Shown: one piece after another, positions 9,506-21,221 of the stretch
Position numbering within the stretch: the stretch's first letter is position 1
How the letters are laid out: each line of letters opens with the position of its first letter
From: Tulasnella sp. 424
Taxonomy: Eukaryota > Basidiomycota > Agaricomycetes > Cantharellales > Tulasnellaceae
Direction of reading: 5' to 3'
Length of the DNA: 64,000 bases
NCBI GenBank assembly: GCA_019633425.1
Contig: WSUB01000002.1
Location: 682,001-746,000 of the forward strand
The notes under the pieces: generated by a model
What the model was told of the DNA's origin: nothing
The model's input: only the letters and a program-made list of their open reading frames with translations
Database searches by the model: none
Made by a program: the position numbers and the translations under genes

Positions 9506-12500
9506 TCAGTCCTGGCGACCGCGTCCTCTTCCTCCACCCTCAACAGTCTGCATGATCGCGTCCTTGGCGTCCTGGAGACCCGCCTCGGATCCTAGAATAG
9601 TAACAAGCCAGATGATTAGCCACCGCCAAAGTCGTGGATCACTCAGGTGGATAAAAGCTCACCAATGATAACGATAGTATTGTCACCCTTGCCGACCGTG
9701 ATCTCCGTGCCAGTCTCCGCACGAATCCTCGAGACGTTCGATCCCTTGGCTCCAACGATACGAGGGAAGGCAGAGCGGTCGGTAAGAGTCAAGAAGCCAA
9801 CATGGCTCAAGCTCTCAGCGTGCTTAATAGCTTCCTTCAGCAAGTCCTCTGCAGTGTCCAGCGAAGCTTCGTCTCGTCCACGGAGAGTCCACTCAGCCTC
9901 GCCTTCCTCGGCTCCCTCGTAGTTCGGTGCAACTTGCCAGTCAACACCATCATCCGCAGGTGCTTCGTCTTGATCGATGCGGGCAGACGCGGCGGCGGCA
10001 GTGCTTGTTGGTCGTGGAGGAACATACTCCTGGGGAATCTGGGAGAAGTCGACGAAGACGTTATGAGGACGCAGAGATCGTTGGAAGCCTCCTTGATGAA
10101 CAATGACGTGGTGGTATTTGACGGGAACGTATACACTCCGCGTAACCTGCTCCCCGGCTGAAATGCGCGATGGACGTTCACGCTGCTGAGAGCTCTAAAA
10201 CAGACGCGGTAAAAGTGGTGAGCGACCGAATCGGTTTCATTGGGGGACAGGCACCTTACCTCTGCTGCTTTAGCCTGTAACTCGGCGATGGCAGCTTCGC
10301 AGCCCGACTTGGGACCCATGACCTTGACAAGGTCTTCGAACGCGACGTCTCCCAGTTGATCGGCGTTGACCGGCTCACCAGCACCACCGTACGACCGGGA
10401 ACCAGGGAACCACACTTGAGTACCAGTGCGAGCCTGAAGCTCGTTGAGATGCTGTCCACCTCTACCAATCAAGGCACGATGGAGAGAAGCAGGAACGCCA
10501 ACGCCTAGGATGATGCGGTCGCGTTGAGCAGCGGCGAGCTTCTCAAGCTCCTTCTTGAGCTTAGCAACAACTTTCTTGTCTCCCCGCAGACGAACTTCAT
10601 CCGATGGCTCTCCTGCGCGAGGGCTGAGAATCAAAGTCAGGAAGCTGCTTATCACAAGACCTCACTGAAAAGACTTACAAATGGACGAGACCGGCTTGGA
10701 GCTTGGGATCCTCGGGACCTCCAGCGCTGATGATAAGCTGGCGCAACGTCTCTCCTCCCTTGCCAATAAAGTTGCGGTGGTATTGAGGCTCGATGTAGAG
10801 GATCTCTGTGACCTCGTCGCCCACTTCGCTCGCAATAGCCAAGATTGCAGCTTTGGCATCCTTGGTCTGGTCTGACGATCCACGAACAGTGATGGACGAC
10901 TTGCCGGGAGAGCTCTCCTCCTTTTCAACGTCAATCGACGCTCCGGTGTTGGTCTTGATTTCATTGATAGAGACACCACCCTTGCCAAGGATACGAGAGA
11001 TGGCCTTGGTAGGAACATCGAACTTCACAACAAGATTGGTGGCTTTCTCGAATTCGACCAACTGAAATGGCGAGAGTTAACTCGGTGGTCCTTACGCGCG
11101 AGAGAAACAAAGCTTCGTACCTCGAGCAACTCGGCCTTGGCAGCTGCAACGCCTTTCCTTCCACCCTTGACGAGAACTTCGTTCTCCCTAAGTTCGCGAG
11201 CGCCGCCAGAGCCGCCATCACGAGGGAAGAAAATTTTGACACCATGGGTGTCCTCCATGCGCGAAACGTATTTGCCACCAGCGCCGATCAAGCCAGAGTG
11301 GTACGTACGGGCAATGGTCAACTTCTCCTCGGTTTCATCCGCCTACAGCCAAAGGACACAATGAGCACAGGAGAACTTTAGATAGGATCAGATGGTGCTC
11401 ACCAGCTTTTCGACTTGGGCGAGGATACGCTTCTTAGCCTCCTCAGCGCTTTCCTTCGTGCCTTGAATCCTGACCTTGGACTTGGAAACCGCCTTCTTGC
11501 CCCGACCTTTCTCGTTCCATTCCGCGCCCTCGGGAGACTCGTCGTTGAAGTCGATCTTGACGTCCAGGCTCTCCCTGATCTTGTTGATGGTCGAACCCTG
11601 CGAGCCAACGACACGACCAACGTAGTCCTGAGGGATGGTGAACTCGATAACGTGGCTGTGGTCGATCTCGTATTGTTCAGCGTCCGCGACGACTTGGTGG
11701 ATCTGCTTTACAGCCCGCTGGACCTCATCAGCAGGGCCACGGACGAGGATCTCGTTCTCCTTGAGCTCCTTGCCGCGCGAGCCGAATTCAATGCTGAGGA
11801 TCTTGTCCTCGCCGATGATACTGAACAAAGGATAATTCAGTTATCCTGGTTTACATGAATTCGTGACGCGTGTCACTCACCTTTCGAGGGTTGCTCCTTG
11901 TTTACCAGTAATTGCCGAGTGCCATTTCCGATCGACCGTGACGGTTTCGCTTTTAATGTCCGAGACCGTCTTGATGAGAGTCTGGACAGACTGGACAGCT
12001 TCGTTGCATCGACGGACTTTGCTGACAGAGTCGGTATCGCGGCCGTTATGGTTGTGCAAGATGATCAAAGTAGAGGAATGGGAGTCTTCTGAAGGGTAGG
12101 AAACGATCACGTTCTTATCAGTCTGAAGTTTCTCGAGTCTAGAAAAAAGGAGATAATTAGTGGGGCCGCCCGCGCGAAAACCAAAACGATCATGCATACG
12201 CTTTGCCATGCTTGTTCTTCAAGACCTTGAGGACAATGGGGTCGACTTCAATTCCCTTGAGACCGTCAGAAATAGCAGCGGCCCTCTTTTCCAATTGGCC
12301 CACGGCGGTCTTGACCGGTGCACGATCTCCGATAAGCTCTAGATTGACTTGACCACGCTTCCTGCTTTCGGCGACAGTGGGGGTATGGATGGCGAGGGAA
12401 GCATCCTGAGCTTCGATATCCTTGACGATGCCACTCCGGACGAGGTATTCCAGAATGGCGAGGCTCTTGTCCAAGTCGTGTCCACGGACCGGCCAGGAGT

Positions 12501-13920
12501 GCGAATGTCGCTCTTGCGATTTCTGAGAGCGAAGATTCAGCTAAATGCGAGAAGGGTACGAACATGAACTTTTTTAGCCTACCGCAAGAATCCGGCTGAG
12601 TGCTTCTCCGAGTCCTTCACGACCATAAATCATGAGTCCAGCCTGATCGTCTTCGAGAGGTACAGCGACAGCGCCGAACTTTGTGAGCAGCTCATTCGCG
12701 AAGACGGGTTCCAAGATGTAGGGGAATTGGGCTCGGGACATGCTGAGGGTGATCGATTGAAGGTTCTCTTCCAATTCCTGTTTAGCCTCCTTGAGAGCCT
12801 CGACCGTGGGGGCAACAACAACACGATCTCCGCTGCAGACGATTTCATTGGACTGTTGTCTCGGGTCGACATTCAGAATCTTGTAGGGGTTCTCTTGGTA
12901 TGCTTTCGCGGTGAGTTCTTCGATCTTGGGAAGCAAGAAGGGGAAGACGTGAGCCGGGATTTCCTTTACGCGCTGGGTGATTTTAGAGGTCTTGACGTCG
13001 ATGATGTCCTGGATCATGGAAATGGCGCTGTCGACGAGAGGGGCAGGTCCGGAGACAGTGATCGGGATAGTTGCTTCTTCGTCGTCCGCTCCGTCGTTCG
13101 CCGCATGAGGACTGGGGCTTCTGGAGACCTGAGCTGAACCATCGGCCGGGGGTGCGAGAGAGGCATTTCGGGGAGGAATGTCAACCCTGACGTTGGTAGC
13201 CTCACGGATGCCTTTCAGAGTTGCACCTGGAACGTAACGTGTTAGATTGGTTACCAACGCGGCACCAAAAATCACGCGTACCCTTGGGACCAATGATCAT
13301 TCCGATCGTTGAGGCAGGTGCGTCGAGCTTCTTGGAAACCTGCAAGCAAGGCTAAGTACGTGTGTTTCACGAATGGGGGTATAGAAGCTTTTACGTACAA
13401 CGGGAGCCAGGCCGGAGATGAGCAACTTTTTGGCAGTCTCGACAATATAATCGTCGTTGCCTTTGATGATGAAGGTGGTCTTGCCAGTCATTCTTGCGGT
13501 AGAAGCCTCGATTGTTGCGCCAGATTCCGCCATAACGTTCCGCATGACCTCGCCCAAGGTGGTGGGCTTGCCACCCTTGCCAGCTGCCTTCAAATCGATC
13601 TTGTCCAATTCGATAGTGTCGGAGACGATGTAGCTCTGGACGGCAGGACGGGAGACGCGTTCGGGACGGGCGACTCGTTCGCGAGCGCCCCCGGTAGACC
13701 ATGCAGAGGGAGTCTGGGGTTTCTTGCCGGAAGCTGGTCCCCCAAGAGAGGGGAACGCAGACTCTGAAGAGGTGTCGATGGGAGCCTGTTGGGGTTTTTT
13801 CGAGTGCTTGCCATTGGCGACGGTGGGCTTTGGATCCTTTCCTCCGGGGAGACTGGGGAATGGATCTGGAGCACCCTCGAGCGCATGTTTCTTCTGGAGG
13901 TCAGCCGCTGACAGACTCAT
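9506..13920 (-). CDS. SCP160: SCP160/vigilin, multi-KH-domain RNA-binding protein
   Basis: Eleven exons (13920-13399, 13339-13282, 13226-12583, 12540-12200, 12138-11881, 11820-11403, 11342-11121, 11061-10679, 10623-10260, 10194-9663, 9591-9506) give 1275 residues, close to the 1222 of yeast Scp160. At least eight KH domains show the GxxG loop: IIGPKG, ITGKQG, VVGSQG, LIGAGG, ILGKGG, FIGKGG, LIGRGG and IVGAKG. Additional degenerate KH repeats lie between them, as in vigilin. The N-terminus (FPSLPGG, FPSLGGP) and an RG-rich C-terminus (GGGRGRGRQD) are disordered. Known role: polysome- and ER-associated mRNA binding that tunes translation and ploidy control in yeast. All introns are GT-AG and 40-65 nt. 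Confidence 0.95.
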
Positions 13921-14311
13921 TGTGATGTCCGATGATACGAGTGGCCGGTGACGGGTTCCGCTAAAGTAGTACCGAGGTGGGAGATTGGACAGCGAGCGAT
14001 GCGATCCAAAATTCGTTGAGAGATGTGAGATGGAGAGAAGAAAAAGGGTCGCCCCCTCAGTCGACTATTGAATATATGGCTCGACGTGTCCACACAAACA
14101 CCAACAAACACGCTGCGGGCGGCATCAAACAGCAGGAACGAGTAACGGGCCGAGATATGTAACTATGAATAATGTATGTGAGAACAAAACGAATAATCGA
14201 AAGCAGAGGACTATGCGAGGTTAAACTAAAGATATTCCAAGATGCGATGAATCAAACAGGGAAGAAAGCGAGTCCGATGGAAGCACTACAACGAATTAAC
14301 CGAGAGGATAA
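13921..14311. other. Intergenic: SCP160 5' side and C2H2 gene 3' side
   Basis: 391 bp between the SCP160 start codon and the stop codon of the upstream C2H2 gene, both on the minus strand. It must hold the SCP160 promoter and the C2H2 3' UTR. No conserved element was recognised. Confidence 0.5.
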
Positions 14312-16135
14312 TCACTCTACGCGAGCTCGCTTCGGAGCTCGTCCTCTCTTTTTAGCCCGTTCCTTCCTCGGTCTGGTCTTGACAGGCTTCGGCAGGAACG
14401 GGTCATAATCTTTCTCCATGACCCCCATCTCCACAGCGTGTTCGAATCCCTTCCTCCAAGTCGAAAGGGCGTTGAATCCGATGGTAGGCGGCAAAACGGA
14501 GTCGGTCGATGACGCTCCTGCCAGAGGAGATACTGTTGATTGGCTTCCCGTCTGAGTTCTGGCTGTGATCTCAGCCAATGTTACCGAGGGCAGGGAAGGT
14601 AGGGGAATGACAGAAGGAGAGGAAGGCGCAGTGGAGATCTTCCTTCTCTTGACAACGGGAGCGTCTACCGATGGTTCTCTGCTGGAAGAAGTCGCGGCGA
14701 GGGTTGCAACGGATGGCGCTCGACTCGACGATCCGACGTCTGTTGCCGCTGGTTCAAGTTCGGGCCCAACGGGAGCCTTGAACTCCCTCCACGATACTCT
14801 TGATAAATCTGGAGGTGGCGGCAGTTCCCTTGGCGGTAAGTACAGGATCGTACCGCGAATCCGACGCGTGACCGTGAACGCGACCTCAAGAGACTCGTCG
14901 GGTCCAGGTGATGTTTCCACGGAACTAACCACGCTCTGCGTTCGTCTGAGTCGGCGGGACGGCGAAAGCTGGACCCTTTCCAATTTCTTCACGCGTTCGA
15001 GGTTTTGTGAGGATTGTATCGGCCGTCGAGAGAGCTGAAGTCTGTGCCTCGGTTTCAGAGGTTCATCCTCCTCGAAAAACTCCATGAAATAAGGGTCGAA
15101 GTCCTTTCCGTCATCGACGATTTTTTGCCGTGTTGGGTCGGAAAGTGCAGGGCGAAGACGCGGTAGAAACGCGAGGTAGGTCGGGAGGTTGGATGGGCAT
15201 GGAGGCAGAGGAGCAACCACGATAGAAGAAGCCGGCACCAGGAGTGCTGGAAAGGTTGACACATCGACATCAGTGGCTGAATGTGGCGCGACGACGAAGC
15301 TCTCTACAACGGCGGCAAACTCCGGTTCGGTTGCATGAACGGTGTGTAGATGGCGTCGTAAAGCGGATTGCGTAGTGTTAACACGACGGCAGGCTATTTG
15401 TCCAGAATGAAGTCGTCGGTGATCAGATCCGAATGAGTTTTAAGCCGAAAGGGAGGGCGAACCTTTCACTGGGCACGTCAAACGCAGCTGCTCCATATGA
15501 TTGTCGACAACGTGAACCATCAAGTCGTTACGCGTCGCGAACCAACGATTCGCGCATGTACCATACCGACATACGAATTTCTTCGCCCCGCGAGATGAGC
15601 TGGCAGCCTTGGAGAGGGGAGGATCGGGGATGTACAAAAAAGGTAAGTCGCGATGCGAGGGAATGAATGTCAACAAGTTACGTCGCCAACCGTCGCGCCT
15701 AACGCGAAATGCTCACCGGAGCCAGGTCACTGCTCTCGACATGCTTTTTCCGCAAGTGCTATTACACCAATTGGGGGTCAGTTGTCCAAACCTTTCGCCC
15801 TGGACACGAAGACTTGCCTTTTCCAGAAGTGCCAAAGATGCTAATTTGGACTGACAGCTTTGCCACCGGCAAGCCAACATCCTGGGTGCAACTTCGGTCG
15901 CTCGGTCGTACTGCCCAGAAAGTGGCTCATGATCCCAGACATCCTTTACACGTTCAGCCGATGCTTTCTTTCTTAAGGAAAGACCATTTGAGACCTCCCC
16001 CTGTGAGGGAAGGCGGGGTGTTGGGATTCCTTCGTCTTGATCAGACGGAGCGTCATCCGAGTCAAAAGCACCTTCTGGGGCATAGTCTGAGGTGCCAGAT
16101 GAGGGAGCAGGATCATCGAAAACGGTGGTAGGCAT
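14312..16135 (-). CDS. Three-finger C2H2 zinc-finger protein, function unknown
   Basis: Four exons (16135-15818, 15758-15717, 15607-15463, 15393-14312) encode 528 residues. Splicing joins pieces that individually look broken into three C2H2 fingers: C-RWQS-C...H-LRKK-H, C-RYGT-C-ANRWFATRNDLM...H, and C-PVKA-C-RRVNTTQSALRR-H-LHTV-H. Intron 1 (15759-15817) appears to use a GC donor (AAG|GCAAGT), because only that junction restores finger 1; exon 2 is just 42 nt. The long C-terminal part is acidic, Pro/Ser-rich and ends in a basic tail (KKRGRAPKRARVE), which suggests nuclear localisation. DNA binding and transcriptional regulation are inferred from the fingers; no orthologue is recognised. An in-frame Met at 16177 is an alternative start. 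Confidence 0.82.
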
Positions 16136-16514
16136 GCTGAGGCTGAGGGAGACGGAGTATGGTATCTTTTCTTTCACTGTTTATCAAAGGGCAGTTTATT
16201 CAGCTTTGTCCCCGCGGCAAAACTTTCATTGGCCCAGAATTTTGGTTGAGCATTTCATCCTTAAGACACTTGATGAGTATTGAGCAGTAATGTCCAGTCA
16301 TCTTAAATCGGCGTAAAGGGTTCAAAGGCAAAGCCAGGTTGACACCCGACACAGTTTCTCTTAAGAGAACGATGGCGAGGTTGGCACCAACGGGGCGACT
16401 TGGAGATAATGCAAACGCAGCAGAAGTCTCGAAATGCACGGGAAACCCGCTGAACGAAAACGGTAGCAGAGCTCTAGATTGCTCGTCATCGAACAAGCGA
16501 CACAGTATTATAGA
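16136..16514. other. Intergenic: C2H2 promoter and ATP16 3' UTR
   Basis: 379 bp between two minus-strand genes. Apart from the possible extended C2H2 N-terminus (to 16177) no open frame or motif of note is seen. Confidence 0.45.
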
Positions 16515-17280
16515 TCACTTGGTTCCAAGGGCATATTGCAGGCTCTCGTAGACATCAGCCTCGATGCGAGCCTCTGCTTTTTCTGCTTCAGAGCCGTTTC
16601 CAGCAAGAACGCGTTGCACATCAGCAAGGTTCGTACGGACAGCCTGTAAATAGTAAATTTCATTAGGCGTGGGCTGAGGACGTAACCCGTGACCAAGAGA
16701 GACGTACCTCGGCTGAGAAGTCCTCAAGAGGAGCACCCTCGACAGCGTTGATGGTCAAGGCGTTGTTCGGGTGAACGGTGGCGAATCCTCCACTGACTGC
16801 GATACGGATGCGCGACGAAATCCAAGCGTCACTCAGCCAGACATTCCCCAGGCTAAGAAAATGCTAATCAAGCACGCACCAAAGAACTTCTTTGAAGTGC
16901 CAGCGGACTCGATGACTTCCAAGAGTCCTGCACGGAGAGGCTCGATGGAAGGAGCGTGATTGGCGAGAATACCCATGTCTCCGGTTGCAGCCGAAATGTT
17001 GACCTGGACTACATCTTGGGATGCGTACAAAGCCTGCGTAATATCAAATAAAATTGTGCGTTAGCTACATGACCACGGGACGATAACGCCTTTCTGGAGG
17101 CCCATACGTAGTGGGCAACCGAGCGAATAGTGCAAGCCGTACCTGGTGTGGGAGGACGAGCGAAAGTTTGATTTTGTCGGCAGCTTCGGCATAGCCTCTC
17201 CGGCCGAGGGTGACAGCGGTGGGGGTCCTGCGGACGGCAGCGAAGGCGACGGAGGATGCTATTGAGCGGAGGGCTGCCAT
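16515..17280 (-). CDS. ATP16: Mitochondrial F1 ATP synthase subunit delta
   Basis: Four exons (17280-17143, 17033-16880, 16796-16708, 16643-16515) encode 169 residues, the usual size for fungal Atp16. The N-terminus is an Arg/Ala/Ser-rich mitochondrial presequence ending near LGRRGYAEAADK. The mature part starts with IKLSLVLPHQALYASQDVVQVNISAATGD-type sequence, then GDMGILANHAPSIEPLRAGLLEVIE, the beta-sandwich hallmark of the bacterial-epsilon family. The C-terminal helical hairpin (VQRVLAGNGSEAEKAEARIEADVYESL) follows. The subunit sits in the central stalk of complex V and couples rotor and catalytic head. NRK1 lies directly upstream on the same strand. Confidence 0.95.
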
Positions 17281-17599
17281 TGAGGTTTTGTAGCGTTAGG
17301 AAAGAAAGTCGGAAGAGGGATGACGGTCAAAGTGGGAATTCTGAACTGTTGTTTGCTCCACCACGTCGAACAATATGTTGGCTTTTCTCTGCCTCACTCG
17401 CTCAAGTCCCCCCGGCTCTACAGGAATATGAATTCTGTGCAAGAATCACGTTTAGAGTGTCTATCCAGATGTTTTTCTATTTTTAGTACATCTGGCTCTC
17501 TCCACTCCCGATACAAGCTCCCTTTCAGACAGGAGATTGCACAGGAGCGTTAGCTAACAACATTTACATTCTGCATGCTCCCAACATGGCCACAATTCA
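17281..17599. other. Intergenic: ATP16 promoter and NRK1 3' UTR
   Basis: 319 bp between two minus-strand genes; expected to contain the ATP16 promoter. No distinctive element was recognised. Confidence 0.45.
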
Positions 17600-18671
17600 T
17601 CACGGTGCTCCCAAGTCTCTCTGAGCCACTTCGAATATTCTCTGGCACATCCCCTCTAATAGTTGCGTTGGGCTCATCTCTATTCCATTGAGGACGAGCA
17701 GGTCGGGGATCTTGTCCGACAGTATCGTCCCGGATTCAGCGTCACCGTCCACAAACAAACCCGAGTGGGCCTTCTTGAAAGCTGGCCAGGCAATGTCCTG
17801 CCAATAATTCGGGGGATCCTGCCAATAGCCTCCTTCTGGCGCCAATTGATCTCAAGGTAAGTCGAATGTCAGACTCAGGGCGGCGTTCAGCAGCGGATAC
17901 TTACCTGCTGTATAGTAACCTTGCCGCTCTTCCCGACGTTCTCGGGCAATTGGCTCAGGTACTCGGAGGTACGCCTTGATGTTAAGCCAATTATATATTT
18001 TCTAGTAAACTAAGGGGTTAATGACAGATCTCAGCGGACGGGAATCCCGAGAGACTGACCGGGTCCCAGTACAGCAAGAATCCGTCGAGAACCACCCAGA
18101 CCACATCTTCACCCCGTTGCGTAAAGAGCGTCTGAAGTTCGGATAATTTCTTCTTCCACCTTTCAACCGTGTCCCGATCTACTTCTACGGGCTTTTGCAG
18201 ATTAAGATGGTCGTGGCTGTAATGGGAATCTGATGTCCGACCGTTGGCCTTGACGTAGAGTAATTCGTTAGCCATCCTCTCCCATTCTATAGCTCCTGGA
18301 GGGTCGTCCCAGTCCTTAATCCCGTGCTCTTTATGAAGAGGCACTTTCTCTTCGGGCTACAGTTCCATCAGTTCACTCCCAGATCTCGAGGTATACAGTA
18401 GCGGCAAGTGGTGCATACCGGCGCAAAGTCCTAAATAGAAATATTGCGATTCAGCTAATAGCCCAGTCAAACTAGTTGCTGCTCACGTCTTGGAATAACA
18501 GGAGGCTGTTTGGCAAGCAGGTTCGAAGATGCTTAGCCAAAGTCGTCTTGCCTGAGCAAGAGGCTCCTCTGAACGATTCAGCTTACGCGAGTACCGAATG
18601 ATATACCATGCAACTACATACCCTATACCGATGGTAATCACTCGGAGTTTCTTCTCTACACTGTCCGTCAT
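17600..18671 (-). CDS. NRK1: Nicotinamide riboside kinase (NRK1-like)
   Basis: Six exons (18671-18622, 18568-18487, 18430-18419, 18356-18060, 18001-17905, 17850-17600) give 262 residues. Splicing builds the P-loop GASCSGKTTLAKHL (residues 18-31), then SLLLFQDDFAP, which carries the catalytic aspartate region of the NRK family. WVVLDGFLLYWDP, the lid-like REERQGYYT and GGYWQDPPNYWQDIAWPAF, typical of fungal and animal NRKs, follow. Reaction: ATP-dependent phosphorylation of nicotinamide riboside to NMN (salvage to NAD+). Exon 3 is a 12-nt microexon encoding DFAP, and intron 1 splits a glycine codon at the P-loop. The acceptor of exon 5 was chosen to keep KIYNWLNIKAYLRV in frame. Confidence 0.93.
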
Positions 18672-19301
18672 GGTTCTGAACGGTTACCGACTGGAATTCG
18701 GTCAGGGGTGATGACTTGCTGTGGCAACAATCTGAGTGGTTTTGCCTGGTAGGGGTTAAGAAAGATTGGGTGGTTATAGTAGTTCCCAGACGCCAAAGGA
18801 ATGCCAGGGTGTGGTTAGAATATTGGAAGAACAAGGGTGGCTTGTGCAAGCTAGATGGTGCGACCGGCCCGAGAGTGTGACCGCGCTCTCTCCATTAGCA
18901 AACTTCGAACTCTCAGGGAACCTTATTGGACCCGCTTTACGCACACTCAAAACCTTGTTCAACTGCACAGCAATGATATTCACTTGAAATGCGGACAATG
19001 AGCTACAATAACATTTAAAACACAACAGAATAAGGCAAGAGGTATCACGTGGAGCGAGTGAGCGGGTATAAATCCAGGGGGTTGAGAACAACAGGCAGGG
19101 GGAAAAAAAGAGAGAGAGATAGAGTGCAGTCGTGAAGGTAGGAATAACACGTTAAAATGAGGGAGTGCAAGAGAACCAGAGACGTCGAGGAACGGCAAAA
19201 TAAGATACATGGAAGGAATGAATGGAGAGTGAAAGATGAGGACATCATGAACGAAGGGAGTCGAAACGAGGAGCACGCATAATCTGCACGGGCGGCCCGC
19301 A
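18672..19301. other. Intergenic: NRK1 promoter and DUF6533 gene 3' UTR
   Basis: 630 bp between minus-strand genes. The part nearest 19302 is purine/pyrimidine-biased (AGAGAGAG-rich around 19110). It only contains short frames without domains. Confidence 0.45.
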
Positions 19302-21221
19302 TCAAATCGCTTCCCCATAATGCCAGCAAGAGGGAGGCGGAGTCGGCGAGTTCCTCCCGTCCGACTTCCAACTACTCCTTGACGAAGCCGAGGCGATCTC
19401 TATGTCAAAGTCCACATCTACATCCACCTTGACTTTCAACGGAGGGAGTGGGGAGATGATCCTCTGACTCGAACCCCCTCGGTGGCTTGATATGCTGACG
19501 GTTCCGAGGTCGGTTTCACGAACAGGTCTTTTATCGGCAGCAAGGTCCATCTCCATCTCTCGCGTTGGCGAGTTTTGGTTCCTCTCGAGTGGGGGGATGA
19601 ACAGGGTAGTAGAATTGGGAGTGGACCGTCCTGTTGACCTTTGGGATCGAGGAGCCAAGTTCCGGCCACTTCCGTTGGAGCGTCGTTGGGCGGCTTTGCC
19701 GCGCTGAGGGAAAGCCGTGTAGTTGCCCGGTGAGGGGGGCCAATCTCTCAACTCCATTCCAGATGTGCCATGTGTCGTGGTGTTGTGGCCCCAGTACGTG
19801 TCTTCGTCGCTTTGTCTGAGGGAGTGGAGATTGAGGACTAGGCGGGAAGACATGACGTTGACGAAAGAGAACGTGAAACTGTAAGGAAAAGAGCGGTGCT
19901 CGAATTAGCATTCCACGCAAGGGAACTTTGGCTGGTCCACATACAATTTGGCCAAGGCAATCAGAGTCTCTGGTAGAACTGCCCATGAGACGATATTGAA
20001 GACGCAGCAAGCCGAAATGACGATGAAGTACAAGAAACCTAGAAGCAGAAGATATTAGAAGCCGCTTCTGGGTTTGCGGTATCGCTTCTTGGGACCCTCA
20101 CCATCTCGGTACAGCATTCTTGCAATTGGTAAGGAAACGTCTTGTAAGTGATGTTGGAGTGCTTTGCCAGCGGTCAAACCAAAGAGAACGCATTCGTAGA
20201 GCAGAGCCGGGACCCAGGTCCAGAACGTCCAGTGAGGTACCTGCCATAACAGATCGGGGTCAGGAGGGTGAGGTGAGGTGCCGAAGAGACCTGGAGACGT
20301 ACATTGCCGAAGCACATGTTGAACGTTGGGTTCCAGGCGTATCCCTCTGAAGAACCACAACTATCAGCATTAATTTCCAAGGGAGATTGAAGGAGTTGAA
20401 CGTACTAGCCACGGTTGTGAGAGACAAAAAGATGGTGCCCACGGTCGCCGCAAAATACAGAGTTCCAGACAACCATAGGACCCACTCCACCCATGGACGC
20501 TTGACGTAGAGTGCCCGTACGCGCAACGCAACAAGCACGTGTGCAATGCCAAAACAGGCTGCCTGGAGGAATCCTTCCACAAACAGCCAAACCACGCAGA
20601 ACTGAAATTAGACGCGGCAGGATCCACGTCAGTCATCGGGAAATGCTTATCGTTTTGGGGACGAGAACAAAGGGAAAAAAGGGGACTATACCTTATCAGG
20701 CAAGTTTCGCGCCAGCCCAGACATCGCGAAGATGTCGATGATGATGACTAGTGGAATCTATGAGAACGAACCCATGGGGAGGGCGGAAAAAGGCGAGAGG
20801 GGTTAACGCGGAGGTCCCAAGGTTGCCGGTATTTCAGGGTCGGCGACGGACAAGCCGGAAGACTACGCACCACATAGCGGTTGAACAAGAAAAGTAAGGC
20901 AACAGGTTTCGTCGGATGCCTCCAAATGAGGTCGACCTATGCCAGCAAGCGACGACGGCGGAGGTAGTGAGCACCGAGCGCGCGGGGAGGTTATGCCGTG
21001 TAGTTCGGCACTCACCTCGTCAGCGAACGTTAAGAGATGGTCGTATACAAGCACCACAAAGCCAGCCACTGTGGTGATGAAGGGGCCCAATGTAAGTAAC
21101 CAAAAGCCACAAAGGGTGCGCAGTAAGGACACTTGCCTGCTAAATATCGACTTGCATTGAAGTGGGTAACGGCAAGGGCGAGTTCATGAGAGAGATTCTG
21201 AAGGATTGCCGGGTCGGCCAT
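19302..21221 (-). CDS. DUF6533-family seven-helix membrane protein (paralog 1)
   Basis: Nine exons (21221-21137, 21068-21016, 20936-20871, 20757-20692, 20601-20406, 20346-20303, 20240-20102, 20038-19945, 19878-19302) give 439 residues. The N-terminal YLAVAGFVVLVYDHLLTFADE is the DUF6533 signature. It is followed by VDLIWRHPTKPVALLFLFNRY and several more hydrophobic segments (seven predicted by eye), with LRVRALYVKRPWVEWVLW between helices. The C-terminal cytosolic tail begins VMSSRLVLNLHSLRQ and ends with an alternating Val/Asp stretch (KVKVDVDVDFDIEIA). The family is expanded in Agaricomycetes; its function is unknown, and a receptor-like role is only speculation. Intron 1 (21069-21136) appears to use a GC donor. 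Two closer-related copies lie at 25398 and 28127 on the other strand. Confidence 0.9.
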
